Source: Sporomusa sphaeroides DSM 2875
Lineage (GTDB): Bacteria; Bacillota; Negativicutes; Sporomusales; Sporomusaceae
Assembly: GCF_001941975.2 (NCBI RefSeq)
Contig: NZ_CP146991.1
Location: 42,501-106,500, forward strand
Direction: 5' to 3'
DNA: 64,000 bases
Below are positions 43,722 to 52,923 of this stretch, one piece after another. The notes below the pieces were generated by a model. That model was not told the origin of the DNA and searched no databases. It worked only from the letters and a program-made list of their open reading frames with translations. Made by a program: the position numbers and the translations under genes. Numbering within the stretch: position 1 is the stretch's first letter; each line of letters opens with the position of its first letter.

Positions 43722-45677
43722 CTACCGGTTTTCAGTGCTGATAAACTGCCGGTTATAATAAATGGCGTTATTTACAATATCGATTGGCAGTGGTCCAACG
43801 CCTAAATCGCAGACCAATTGCTTATTATGGCCGGCAGCGGTCATACGGTATAACGCATGGTTGGCCGAGGCATTAGTATAATAGACATAGCCGTTGCCAG
43901 CAGCTATGAAGCCGGCTGGATCGTTAGATAATTTGACGCGGTGGCGGCCATCGGTGCTGAGGGCATACAGTTTTTGCCCGTCACTGTAGTTGCTGTAATA
44001 AATCGTGTTATCAGCCACTGCCAGGCAAACAGCCTGATCTTCGGTAAGCTTGCTGCGCCCTGTCCCGTTCGGTTTAATGCGGTATATTTTGTAGCCGTCG
44101 GTGCCATTGAGATAGTAAATCCAGTTATCCAGAACCTGTACCGATTCAGCCTGGTCGCTGCCGATTTTTTGCGGGAAACCTCCGGCAAGCGGCATTCTAT
44201 AAATGTTGTTATCTTGGGCTGAGCGGCTGTTAGTCCATTTCACATATACCAGCCAGTTACCGGCAATCGCCAATTGGCTGACCGGATGGTTTCCCAGTTT
44301 GGTTTTGTCTGTGCCGTCAGGTTTTATCCGGTAAAGGCGATGATCGTCCGACCAATTGCTGTAATACAAATATTTCCCGGAAATAACCAAATTCCAGGCT
44401 TCGTCATCCGTAAGGGAAACCGGTGTGGTTTCGCCTGGTTTTAGCCGGAATATTTTTTCCCGGCCGCCGGCCGGTATGTCGCCGGCAAGAGCAAGGTAAT
44501 AGAGTGTACCGTCAGCGGCAGCAGCTGCCAGGCCACTATTGGCTGTGTTGGCGGCAATGGGGATCGGGGCGGCCAAGGCAGTGACCGGAGCGGTAACCTG
44601 CGGGGGACCGGCAAAGTAGCTGTCCGTTGCCGTAAAAATAGCCTGGGCGGCTGCCAGCCGGTACACCCGCTGGGAGATCATTTTTGCATCCTGTGGATGC
44701 GGCAGCATGGATACTTCGGCGATGACTGCCGGGATTGAGGTGGAATTAAGCAGGACTAAATCCGGCCGGTCCTGCAGTGGGTACTGGGGAATCCGGAGGG
44801 TGTCTGCCAACTGGCCGGCGATAAGCGCAGCCAATTCCTTGCCCGGCCGGGCAGCCGCCGAGTTATACAGTGCGGTTGCGCCCCGCTTTAGCTCCGCAGT
44901 GGGTGCGCTCTCTGGCAGGGAGTTATTATGGATTGAGATTAGCGCGTCAGCCTGCAAAATATTGGCGGCATCAGCCCGGTCAATTAGGCGGGGATTGCTG
45001 TCATCTGTCCTGGTCATGTACACGTCATACCCATGCCGGCGGAATATATCGCGGCTTAGCAAGGCAATGTCCAGATTAAGGTCTTTTTCCAGGAGAAAGT
45101 TGGTGGTTGCTCCCAGAGCACTGCCGCCGTGTCCGGGATCAATAACCAGGGTTTTCGGCGGTTGGCCTGCGGCAGTATCAGCAAACGTCAGTACAAGGTA
45201 GGTACGGAAAGTAACAGTATTGTCCGCTTGTTTTACCGGTTTGCGCTTGACTGTGGTCAGGCGGGGCTGGGTGGTGCTGTTATTAAACCTTGCTGCTATT
45301 GTCAGCTGGTTTTCGCCGGCAGTCACTGTCAAAGTCTTTACCCGATGAGAGGGCAGGGGGGTGATAACAGCCGTTCTTCCCGCAAGTTCCGGCAGGGACG
45401 GCCGGGCCTCCAGGGTGACTTCCACCGTGTTCGCTCGTTTATTTATATGATACTGTGGTTCTAATTTATGTAACAGCAAGTGGCCCGCACCGGTCACCTG
45501 TGTTTCCACCGCTATCGCGATAACGTCTTTGTGCTCAAGCTGAAACAGTTTGACTTCTACGACCGCCGGCGGTAAATGCGGTGGGGTTTGTAAGCCGGTG
45601 TCGGCAAGCGCCGGCAGGGGGAAAAGCAACAGGATGGCAGCAAGCACCCAGGTGAAAGCAGGTATAGGCATAGACAT
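43722..45677 (-). CDS. N-acetylmuramoyl-L-alanine amidase with DUF5050-like propeller repeats
   Basis: A ~651-residue exported protein: signal peptide, an N-terminal AMIN-like beta domain, the Amidase_3 domain (~180-365) with metal ligands in VIDPGHGGSALGA, LEKDLNLDIAL and SIHNNS and the catalytic glutamate in AVIAEVSMLP, then ~270 residues of repeated units such as YYSNWSDDHRLYRIKPDGT and YYLNGTDGYKIYRIKPNGT, typical of DUF5050 beta propellers. The ATG at 45677 is preferred to the GTG at 45683 because of its distance from GAGG. It cuts the stem peptide from MurNAc. Confidence 0.9.
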   Translation of the reverse strand: MSMPIPAFTWVLAAILLLFPLPALADTGLQTPPHLPPAVVEVKLFQLEHKDVIAIAVETQVTGAGHLLLHKLEPQYHINKRANTVEVTLEARPSLPELAGRTAVITPLPSHRVKTLTVTAGENQLTIAARFNNSTTQPRLTTVKRKPVKQADNTVTFRTYLVLTFADTAAGQPPKTLVIDPGHGGSALGATTNFLLEKDLNLDIALLSRDIFRRHGYDVYMTRTDDSNPRLIDRADAANILQADALISIHNNSLPESAPTAELKRGATALYNSAAARPGKELAALIAGQLADTLRIPQYPLQDRPDLVLLNSTSIPAVIAEVSMLPHPQDAKMISQRVYRLAAAQAIFTATDSYFAGPPQVTAPVTALAAPIPIAANTANSGLAAAAADGTLYYLALAGDIPAGGREKIFRLKPGETTPVSLTDDEAWNLVISGKYLYYSNWSDDHRLYRIKPDGTDKTKLGNHPVSQLAIAGNWLVYVKWTNSRSAQDNNIYRMPLAGGFPQKIGSDQAESVQVLDNWIYYLNGTDGYKIYRIKPNGTGRSKLTEDQAVCLAVADNTIYYSNYSDGQKLYALSTDGRHRVKLSNDPAGFIAAGNGYVYYTNASANHALYRMTAAGHNKQLVCDLGVGPLPIDIVNNAIYYNRQFISTENR

Positions 45678-45910
45678 AAGCACACCTCACTTTAAACAGT
45701 CGTTCGGGAGTGTAATGTTAGGATTAATTCCGTGTTAAAGAATCTGACAGGTGGAGGCGGGCGATGCATTGACAACGCTCCACCACGGGCGTTTGACTTC
45801 CGCGTTTGCCAATACACCACCCGCTTGGAAAAATAGTTAGCACGTTATATATAACATGTATAGCATTCTGGCAAAAGATTGGCAAGTTTAAATATATAGG
45901 TGATTGAGTA

Positions 45911-45940
45911 TTGACAAATGTACGTGTCCCTTGGTATTCT
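45911..45940 (+). promoter_or_regulatory. Sigma-A promoter of the second T-box operon
   Basis: TTGACA at 45911 and TATTCT at 45935 with an 18-base spacer. The rest of the spacer 45678-45910 shows no gene. Confidence 0.7.
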
Positions 45941-45946
45941 ATATAC

Positions 45947-46265
45947 ACAAAATCAATATTGCTGAATATCAATGACCAGGAAGAGTAAACATACGCAGGA
46001 AGCTGCAGCGAGCCAATGATAGTGAGAGTTTGGCGCTAAACCGGTATGGCGAATGGGCCTGGGAGATACAGTCCGAGCCGTCTCAGGGACGGGGTAGGCG
46101 CTGTCGGATTCTTCCGCCGTTAGCAGGAAGCAGGTATCGGATAGTATCCCGTACTTTGATAAGCCGGGTCAGATGTTTGTCATGACCAATGAGGGTGGCA
46201 CCGCGGGTTATTCCCCGTCCCTTGAGCTACGCAATAGCGTAGTTCAGGAGACGGGGTTTTTATAT
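45947..46265 (+). promoter_or_regulatory. T-box leader with tryptophan (UGG) specifier, copy 2
   Basis: Same architecture as the leader at 30018: GACCAGGAAGAGTA opens stem I and GCCTGGGAG closes it, with the specifier TGG at 46054-46056 (GAA-TGG-GC). The T-box GGGTGGCACCGCGGGT is at 46193-46208. The terminator pairs CCCCGTCC...with ..GGAGACGGGG (46212-46258) and ends in TTTTTAT. The leader reads tryptophan tRNA charging and controls a TrpP paralogue plus a CoA ligase. Confidence 0.9.
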
Positions 46266-46399
46266 TTTGTGCCTGATACTTTAGCATTGCGGATAAGCCG
46301 CCAGCTGCGTTGTTGCCCTTCCGGGCGGTACGCTTAGCAGCTGAAGACTTCTCTGCAATTCCGGCAGACAATTATTTGTAGATAGGGAGGGACGTAAAA

Positions 46400-46987
46400 A
46401 TGGAAAACAAACAACAGGAACTGGTTACCGTTGCCACCGGGCAGGAGGGGCGGTTTCGCTGGGCGGCGGTATCGGCGATGCTGCTGGCCATTGGTGCCAT
46501 TCTCAGGCTGGTTAGTCCAAGTATTGGCGGTATTTCACCTAACTGGATTATTGCGATGTATTGTTTGGCGATTGTGCTGTTTCGTCCGTCACTGGGACGA
46601 TCCATGGGTATTGGGTTGGTGGCCGGAGCGTTGTGTTTGGCTACTTCCAAATCGGTTTTTCCCTATGGCAATCTCATCAGCGAACCCATAGGAGCGCTAG
46701 TTTGCGCTATTGTAGTCAGTCTGCCGGTCAGCATGAAAATAGGGCTGATGGATTTCCGGCCGGCGGTAGGGGCCTTGTGCGGCACGTTGGCGAGCGGACT
46801 GACCTTTACCACCCTGGCAAAACTTATTCTGGGTTTGCCGCTTAATGTTTATCTTTATGGCATGCTGCCGGTAGTACTGACAGTGACTGTCGCCAATACG
46901 GTGATTGCCCAGGCAATGTATTATCCGGTTGCGGCATTGCTGAACGGTTTTGCCGCTAAACACAAGGAGGAGGAGATTCGTAAATGA
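46400..46987 (+). CDS. ECF transporter S component, TrpP-like (second paralogue)
   Basis: A 195-residue membrane S component closely similar to the one at 30367 (shared opening KQQ-ELVTV-TGQEGRFRW, GGISPNWIIAMYC, LPLNVYLYGMLPVVL). It has no EcfA/EcfT genes of its own and may share the module at 30937-33290. GGGAGGGAC precedes the ATG. It overlaps the CoA ligase by four bases (ATGA), so both are made together. Under a tryptophan T-box its cargo is tryptophan or a precursor such as indoleacetate; the coupling to the ligase makes the latter attractive. Confidence 0.82.
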   Translation: MENKQQELVTVATGQEGRFRWAAVSAMLLAIGAILRLVSPSIGGISPNWIIAMYCLAIVLFRPSLGRSMGIGLVAGALCLATSKSVFPYGNLISEPIGALVCAIVVSLPVSMKIGLMDFRPAVGALCGTLASGLTFTTLAKLILGLPLNVYLYGMLPVVLTVTVANTVIAQAMYYPVAALLNGFAAKHKEEEIRK

Positions 46988-48291
46988 CTATTTGGAATCA
47001 AGCCATAGAAACAATGCCTATCGAGGCGATGCAAGAGCTGCAGCTTGGACGCCTGCGAGAACTGGTGGCCAGAATATATCGCAATGTTCCTTTTTACCGG
47101 GAGCGGCTAAAGTCACATGGGGTAGTACCGGAAGATATCAAGTCGCTGGCCGATATCGCAAAACTGCCGATGACAACCAAACAGGATATGCGTGATAATT
47201 ATCCCTATGGGTTACTCGCGGTGCCGCTTCGCGAAATTTCCCGGTTTCATTCATCCAGCGGTACCACCGGCAGGTCAACCGCTGTTGCTTATACCAAAAA
47301 CGATTTGGCTATGTGGGCTGAATCGCTGGGCAGGACACTGGCTGCCGGTGGTTTGGGGGCAGACTCGGTCTTCCAGGTTGCCGTCAATTATGGTATGTTT
47401 ACCGGCGGTTTAGGAATGCATTATGCGGCCGAACATGTGGGAGCCGCCATTGTACCGGCTTCTTCCGGCAACCCGGTTCGTCAGGCCATCCTGATGAAGG
47501 ATTTTGGCGTAACCGATATCATCATAACGCCTTCATATGCTCTGCATGTGGCTGAGGCCATGCAGGAGCAGGGTATTGATCCAAAATCTCTGGGGCTGAA
47601 GGCTGTGTTTTGCGGTGCGGAAGCCTGGACAGAGGGGATGAGGCTGGAGATTGAGAGATTATTTGACACCCGGGCTTATGATGTATATGGTTTAAGCGAA
47701 ATTATCGGACCAGGTGTGGCTACCGACTGCCGCTGTCAGGAAGGCCTTCATTTCCATGAGGATTTGTTTTATCCGGAGATCATTGATCCGGTAACCGGCG
47801 AGGTGTTGCCGGAAGGAGCAAGCGGTGAACTGGTGATTACCACCCTGACCAAAGAAGGAATGCCGATGCTGCGCTACCGCACCCGCGATCTTACGGCGCT
47901 TGAACGAAAATCCTGCGCATGTGGACGTACCGGCATTACCATGAAACGGGTCACAGGCCGCAGTGACGATATGCTGATTATCCGTGGCGCCAATATATTT
48001 CCCTCTCAGATTGAGAGTGTGCTGTTAGAAATGGGCTCTACTGCGCCGCACTACCAGTTAATCATTGATCGACGCAATAATTTGGATGAACTGACAGTGC
48101 TGGTAGAACCGACAGAAGCAGGCTATATAGAGCTTGGTGAAGCCGGAATGCTCGGGATGGAAAAAGCCATCCAGAAACAGCTGAAAGCCGTGCTGAATGT
48201 CAAGGCCGCTGTGCAGATGGTGCCGCCGCATACCATTGCCCGCAGTGAAGGCAAGGCCAAGCGGGTAGTGGACCACAGAAAGCTGATATAA
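46984..48291 (+). CDS. Phenylacetate/arylacetate-CoA ligase (PaaK-like)
   Basis: A 435-residue AMP-forming ligase of the PaaK family. The ATP loop is SSSGTTGRST near residue 93; further motifs are YGLSEIIGPG (~238), the acidic YRTRDLT (~297) and the C-terminal lysine region GKAKRVVDHRKL. It activates aryl acetates such as phenylacetate or indoleacetate to CoA thioesters. Relatives often lie beside indolepyruvate:ferredoxin oxidoreductase in anaerobes, but none is in the window. Its control by a tryptophan T-box together with a TrpP-like transporter suggests indole-3-acetate as substrate. Confidence 0.88.
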   Translation: MTIWNQAIETMPIEAMQELQLGRLRELVARIYRNVPFYRERLKSHGVVPEDIKSLADIAKLPMTTKQDMRDNYPYGLLAVPLREISRFHSSSGTTGRSTAVAYTKNDLAMWAESLGRTLAAGGLGADSVFQVAVNYGMFTGGLGMHYAAEHVGAAIVPASSGNPVRQAILMKDFGVTDIIITPSYALHVAEAMQEQGIDPKSLGLKAVFCGAEAWTEGMRLEIERLFDTRAYDVYGLSEIIGPGVATDCRCQEGLHFHEDLFYPEIIDPVTGEVLPEGASGELVITTLTKEGMPMLRYRTRDLTALERKSCACGRTGITMKRVTGRSDDMLIIRGANIFPSQIESVLLEMGSTAPHYQLIIDRRNNLDELTVLVEPTEAGYIELGEAGMLGMEKAIQKQLKAVLNVKAAVQMVPPHTIARSEGKAKRVVDHRKLI

Positions 48292-48435
48292 AGTAGACTT
48301 AGCTTCAGGAGGGGGTTTGACCCCATCTGAAGTTAGTCGCCCTTATCCAGGGACTTAGTCGCTCGCCTGTGCCCGTAGGGGTATACTCCTACCTGGAGAG
48401 GTGGGAGTCTTAGAGCGAGTTAGTCATCGGATAAA
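48291..48435 (-). repeat. Dispersed stem-loop repeat, copy B
   Basis: Read on the minus strand it starts TTTATCCGATGACTAACTCG, continues with GCTCTAAGACTCCCAC, ..CGACTAAGTCCCTGGATAA, CTTCAGATGGGG and ends CTAAGTCTACTTTAT, the same order as copy A. Its outer end coincides with the stop codon of the CoA ligase (ATATAAAGTAGAC). Confidence 0.75.
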
Positions 48436-48443
48436 TAACAGGA

Positions 48444-48489
48444 TAAAAAAAGTAGGCTGCCGCGGTTTTCTGGCAACCTACTTTTTTTA
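48444..48489. terminator. Bidirectional terminator
   Basis: AAAAAAAGTAGG and CCTACTTTTTTT flank a GC-rich loop that pairs in part (TGCC/GGCA). It separates the CoA ligase from the leftward HD-GYP gene. Confidence 0.88.
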
Positions 48490-48527
48490 ACTATAAGGGT
48501 GGTTATCCTCTGAGGAATAAGCCTGTT

Positions 48528-49607
48528 TTAATTGGCGTTGGCCAAACAATCCTGCGCGACAAGGCGTTGGATAAAAATATTTTTGGTTGTGGTAAGATCA
48601 ATGATTGTGCCGGTATGGGTTTTAATGATCGGTTTGTCCAGATGGTTGGGGTTAAAGAAAATAACCTGGCCTGTGCGTCCGTCGTTTAAGAGTACCGGCG
48701 AGTTGGTGAGACAGTCACGTACATGGCGGATAAACGGCTGACAGATCCCTTGGTCTAATTTATCGAACAGTTCTTTCGCCATATAGGTCAAAACCGGGAA
48801 GGGATTGGCATTCTCAGCAGCGTAAGCGTGCTGGTGAAAAAAGTCGGCAACGGCAATAATCCGGGCATAGGGATGGATTTTTTCACCGGCCGAGCCTAAG
48901 GGAACACCACTGCCATCCATCCATTCATGATGCTGCAAAGCGCTGAATAATACTTCCTGCGGTAATGACGGCACATGCTGGAGCAGTTTGCCGCCGTGGA
49001 TTACATGGGCTTTGGGCTCAGGCTCGCCATCCTTGGCGATAACCAGTTTGCCAACATCATGTAAAAGACCTGCCAGAATGAGTACTTTTATCTGGTCATC
49101 GCTAAATTTAAGCTTGCGGCCGATAATGCTGCTGATGAAGGCTACCATAACCGAATGGCGGGTAACCTTGTCGGCGAGATTGTAGTCGCTTACCAGCAGG
49201 TAATCCATGATCGCCGGGCCGGTGGACAATACGGTAGAGTAGATGCTAAACGAAGTATCCTTTAGTTCCTGAATCGGAATTTGACGGCTATTCCGGATAA
49301 AATTAAAAGACTGGGCGGTAGTTGTTATCAACCCGTCGTATTCTTTAAAGAAGGTTGTGAACTCTTCAGTCACACGGCCCGGGGTGGCAGGGGCCTGCTC
49401 CGGTGATGCCTGTTCTGCCGGTGGGCCGTCAGGTGAATCACTAACGACAAAGACATGGCTGACATTCCACATCATTAATAGTGAAATCGTGCGGGGTGCA
49501 ATTACTATGTCTTTTCCCAACAGCACTTTGCCGGTGGGTGATAAAACCGGTTCGCCGATTATCATACCTGGCATCAAATCTTTTACTGCAGTCATCGCAG
49601 TTGCCAT
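48528..49607 (-). CDS. HD-GYP-type phosphohydrolase, putative cyclic-di-GMP phosphodiesterase
   Basis: A 359-residue protein. The N-terminal ~90 residues carry GMIIGEPVLSPTGKVLLGKD, the small beta domain often seen before HD-GYP modules. The HD domain (~145-300) has HSVMVAFISSIIGRK, LAGLLHDVGKLVI and HHEWMDGSGVPLG. The family triplet GYP is GVP here, which may alter partner contacts rather than catalysis. It probably degrades cyclic-di-GMP or a related dinucleotide, matching the GGDEF-EAL protein across clpB. AAAGGAG precedes the ATG. Confidence 0.88.
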   Translation of the reverse strand: MATAMTAVKDLMPGMIIGEPVLSPTGKVLLGKDIVIAPRTISLLMMWNVSHVFVVSDSPDGPPAEQASPEQAPATPGRVTEEFTTFFKEYDGLITTTAQSFNFIRNSRQIPIQELKDTSFSIYSTVLSTGPAIMDYLLVSDYNLADKVTRHSVMVAFISSIIGRKLKFSDDQIKVLILAGLLHDVGKLVIAKDGEPEPKAHVIHGGKLLQHVPSLPQEVLFSALQHHEWMDGSGVPLGSAGEKIHPYARIIAVADFFHQHAYAAENANPFPVLTYMAKELFDKLDQGICQPFIRHVRDCLTNSPVLLNDGRTGQVIFFNPNHLDKPIIKTHTGTIIDLTTTKNIFIQRLVAQDCLANAN

Positions 49608-49636
49608 AAGACCAACTCCTTTTGCTGACTATGTAG

Positions 49637-49740
49637 ATTTTGCAAAGCAGACTTAGCTTTAGGCGAAGTGTTAAGTCCACCGGGAGATTATTCATTCAAC
49701 CTCCAGTGGATTCCACTTTTGACTTCTGCTTGTTGCAGCT
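49637..49740 (-). repeat. Possible decayed copy D of the dispersed repeat
   Basis: AAAGCAGACTTAGCTT at 49636-49651 matches the tail of copies B and C (AAAGTAGACTTAGC) with one change. The following GTTAAGTCC and CTCCAGTGG arms are only loosely similar. The 319-base spacer 49608-49926 contains this and the clpB terminator, no gene. Confidence 0.35.
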
Positions 49741-49892
49741 GGAGGTTTCAGCCTGGTTTGCCGTTCACTGAAAAATATCTCGGCAGTTTAAGTATAAGTT
49801 GTATTTTATTGGAATTCAATCAGTCAAAAGTCATAATGCTATTAGTACTTAAGTCCTGCAAGGGAAAACACAGTACTTTTTGTCAGACTAAG

Positions 49893-49919
49893 GAAAAATC
49901 CCGGCATAGGCCGGGATTT
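49893..49919 (-). terminator. Terminator of clpB
   Basis: AAATCCCGGC and GCCGGGATTT form a 10-bp stem with a three- to four-base loop, followed on the minus strand by TTTTCC. Confidence 0.85.
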
Positions 49920-49926
49920 GGGCAGG

Positions 49927-52533
49927 TTAGTCCTGGGAGGCGGTAGTTACCTTTGGTTCAACGGTAAAGACCAGTTTCCCGGCAGGAGCGTGTAAAGTAA
50001 CTTTGCTATTTTCCTGTATTTCGCTGCGAATGATCATTTTACTAAGTTCAGTTTCTACCAACTGGCTGATAAGACGTTTTAAAGGCCGGGCCCCGAATTG
50101 CGGGTCATAGCCTTCGTTGGCCAGCAGTTCAAGGGCGTTGTCATCCCAGGCCAGGCTGATGTTAAGCTGTTTATGCAGGCGCTTATTCAGGTTTTCCAGC
50201 ATGATGGCGGCAATTTCAGCCACTTGAGCCGCAGTGAGGGCGTTAAAGACGATTATATCGTCTATCCGGTTTAAGAATTCAGGCCGGAAATGGTGTTTCA
50301 AAAGCTCCAGCACCCGTTCTTTGGCAGCCGCAAATTCGTTGTTGAGGATTTCGTGGGAGCCGAGATTGGAGGTCATGATGATAACGGTGTTTTTAAAGTC
50401 AACGGTACGGCCTTTGCTGTCAGTCAGGCGCCCGTCGTCCAAAATTTGCAGCAGGACATTGAATACATCATTATGGGCCTTTTCCACCTCATCCAGGAGC
50501 AGGACGCTGTAAGGACGGCGGCGGACGGCTTCGGTCAACTGACCGCCTTCATCATAGCCGACATAACCGGGAGGCGCGCCGATGAGGCGGGCAACCGCAT
50601 GCTTTTCCATGTACTCACTCATATCCAGGCGGATCATGCTGCGTTCGTCATCAAACAGCACCTCGGCCAGTGTTTTGGCCAGTTCGGTTTTGCCGACACC
50701 GGTTGGTCCTAAGAAGATGAAGGAGCCGATCGGGCGGCCGGGGTCTTTGATCCCGGCCCGCGCACGGATGATGGCCTCGCTGATGGCGGTGACGGCAGTA
50801 TCCTGTCCGATTACCCGGTGGTGCAGAACCGATTCCAGATTAACCAGCTTTTCCCGTTCACCGGTCATGAGTTTCGTGACAGGCACACCGGTCCAGCGGC
50901 TGACTACTTTGGCAATATCGTCTTCATCCACTTCTTCTTTAAGCATGGCTTTGTGAGACCGGTTCTGAGTCAGCCGTTCTTCTTCGGTTTTAAGCTTTTT
51001 CTCCAGTTCAGGCAGGCGCCCATACTTAAGCTCAGCCAGGCGGTTTAAGTCATAGCTTCGTTCGGCGGCTTCCATTTGGGTACGGACGGTTTCGATCTCT
51101 TCCTTTACCTCCCGCAGGCGGACGATAGCCTGTTTTTCTAACTGCCATTGGGCCTTGAGAGAATCTGCCTGCTCTTTAAGGCTGGCTAATTCGTGATGGA
51201 TGCGCTCCAATCTGTCCTTAGAAGCCGTGTCGGTTTCTTTTTTTAATGCCTGCTCCTCAATTTCCAGCTGCATGATGCGGCGGAGGGCTTCATCCAGTTC
51301 GCTGGGCATGGAGTCAATTTCGGTGCGCAGCTTGGCTGCCGCTTCATCGACCAGGTCGATGGCCTTGTCCGGCAGGAACCGGTCGGCAATATAGCGGTCA
51401 GACAATACGGCGGCGGCTACCAGGGCGGCATCCTTGATTTTTACGCCATGGTGCACTTCATAGCGTTCCCGCAACCCCCGCAAAATGGAGATGGTATCCT
51501 CGGTACCGGGCTGATCTACCATAATCGGCTGGAAACGACGTTCCAGAGCGGCATCTTTTTCAATATGCTTGCGATACTCGTTCAGCGTTGTGGCCCCAAT
51601 ACATTTTAGTTCACCCCGGGCCAGCATGGGCTTCAGGATATTGCCGGCATCCATGGCGCCTTCGGCGGCACCGGCACCGACGACCGTGTGCAGTTCGTCG
51701 ATAAATAATATAATTTTACCTTCTGCTTTGGTAATTTCGCTTAAGACGGTTTTGAGGCGTTCTTCAAATTCGCCGCGGAATTTGGCGCCGGCTACCATAG
51801 CTCCCAGGTCAAGGGAGTATACGGTTTTGTTTTTCAGGCTTTCCGGTACATCACCGGCGATAATCCGCCGGGCCAACCCCTCGACAATGGCGGTTTTGCC
51901 GACACCCGGCTCGCCAATCAGTACCGGGTTGTTTTTGGTACGGCGTGACAGAATTTCCACAACGCGGCGAATTTCTTCGTCCCGGCCGATAACCGGGTCT
52001 AATTTGCCCGCTTTAGCCAGTTCGGTTAAGTCCCGGCCATATTTGTTCAGGGCTTGCAAATTTTCGTCAGGATTGTCGCTGGTGATGGATTGGCCGCGCC
52101 GGAACTGGTTTACTGTCTCCAGAATCTTACCTTTGGTCAGGCCGAAATCACGGCAGGCAGCCACCACATCACTGTCGCCATCCTCGGCAATGGCTATCAG
52201 TAAGTGCTCGACACTAATATATTCATCCTTCATGGCGTTAGCCTGTTTTTCGGCTAAGGCCAGTACCCGGATCATGGCGGTATTCATTCTCAGCCCGCCG
52301 TCCTGGCCGCGTACCGATGGCAGGGTTTTGAGCAGTTGCTCCAGTTTGGCGGTGAGCATGCGGACATCAATTTGCAATTGGGCCAGGAGATAGGCCGTAA
52401 TCCCTACGGCATCTTTAATCAGCGCCAGCGCCAAATGTCTGGTGGTTAGTTCCTGATGGTAATGTAAGGCTGCCAGTTGTTGCGACTCCTGCAAGGCGGC
52501 AGCCGCTTTCTGGGTATATTTTTCATTGTTCAT
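49927..52533 (-). CDS. clpB: Disaggregase ClpB (Hsp100)
   Basis: An 868-residue AAA+ disaggregase with the N-terminal substrate domain (~1-145), first ATPase (Walker A GEPGVGKT near 205), the coiled-coil middle domain (~410-525) that marks ClpB rather than ClpA/C, and second ATPase (GPTGVGKT near 605). It pulls proteins out of heat-induced aggregates together with DnaK. Both Walker B motifs ([18 protein letters not shown]) are intact. GGGGGG precedes the ATG. A CtsR operator lies ~240 bases upstream, pointing to heat-shock control. Confidence 0.97.
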   Translation of the reverse strand: MNNEKYTQKAAAALQESQQLAALHYHQELTTRHLALALIKDAVGITAYLLAQLQIDVRMLTAKLEQLLKTLPSVRGQDGGLRMNTAMIRVLALAEKQANAMKDEYISVEHLLIAIAEDGDSDVVAACRDFGLTKGKILETVNQFRRGQSITSDNPDENLQALNKYGRDLTELAKAGKLDPVIGRDEEIRRVVEILSRRTKNNPVLIGEPGVGKTAIVEGLARRIIAGDVPESLKNKTVYSLDLGAMVAGAKFRGEFEERLKTVLSEITKAEGKIILFIDELHTVVGAGAAEGAMDAGNILKPMLARGELKCIGATTLNEYRKHIEKDAALERRFQPIMVDQPGTEDTISILRGLRERYEVHHGVKIKDAALVAAAVLSDRYIADRFLPDKAIDLVDEAAAKLRTEIDSMPSELDEALRRIMQLEIEEQALKKETDTASKDRLERIHHELASLKEQADSLKAQWQLEKQAIVRLREVKEEIETVRTQMEAAERSYDLNRLAELKYGRLPELEKKLKTEEERLTQNRSHKAMLKEEVDEDDIAKVVSRWTGVPVTKLMTGEREKLVNLESVLHHRVIGQDTAVTAISEAIIRARAGIKDPGRPIGSFIFLGPTGVGKTELAKTLAEVLFDDERSMIRLDMSEYMEKHAVARLIGAPPGYVGYDEGGQLTEAVRRRPYSVLLLDEVEKAHNDVFNVLLQILDDGRLTDSKGRTVDFKNTVIIMTSNLGSHEILNNEFAAAKERVLELLKHHFRPEFLNRIDDIIVFNALTAAQVAEIAAIMLENLNKRLHKQLNISLAWDDNALELLANEGYDPQFGARPLKRLISQLVETELSKMIIRSEIQENSKVTLHAPAGKLVFTVEPKVTTASQD

Positions 52534-52580
52534 AATGTGTAACCCCCTTCACAAATAATGTAAGTTTTTAAGCCGGTGGT

Positions 52581-52630
52581 TAGTAGCGTGCCAACCCTAA
52601 TCCTACCGTTTTAAGGTTGGCATGCTACTA
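52581..52630 (-). other. 16-bp stem-loop in the clpB leader
   Basis: TAGTAGCGTGCCAACC pairs with GGTTGGCATGCTACTA (one G-T), with an 18-base loop. It lies ~50 bases before the clpB start. It is not the CIRCE sequence. It could affect mRNA stability or translation of clpB. Confidence 0.6.
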
Positions 52631-52771
52631 GGCTGTTTATAATTTAATATTACCAGAAAAAGGTTCTCAGTTGGAGTTGAATAAACGGCAATAACAGCCG
52701 ATTTTTGCCGTTTAACAGCCAATTTCCAGGAAAAAATCCAGCCGGACGCAGGCTGTCTAACTTTTACTGAC

Positions 52772-52792
52772 TTTTTGACTTTATTTGACCTT
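52772..52792 (-). promoter_or_regulatory. CtsR operator upstream of clpB
   Basis: On the minus strand GGTCAAATAAAGTCAAA fits the CtsR heptad-repeat consensus (RGTCAAA-NAN-RGTCAAA) at every position; a third partial AAAGTCA follows. CtsR represses clp genes until heat shock. It lies between clpB and the divergent GGDEF gene. Confidence 0.88.
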
Positions 52793-52923
52793 AGATGGTT
52801 TTAAAAATAAAAAAAATGCTTATAACAACCTGCATTTTATGGTATTAGTGTATAATGGAGGGGAGAAAAAAATACGAACTAAATTTTGCTGCAGGATATT
52901 TACGGGGAAGATGGTGCAAATAA

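Noticed and set aside
51569-52393. 274-residue open frame opposite clpB
   Set aside because: It mirrors the GC-rich third positions of clpB and has a Ser/Arg-rich, low-information sequence. ClpB on the other strand is certain.
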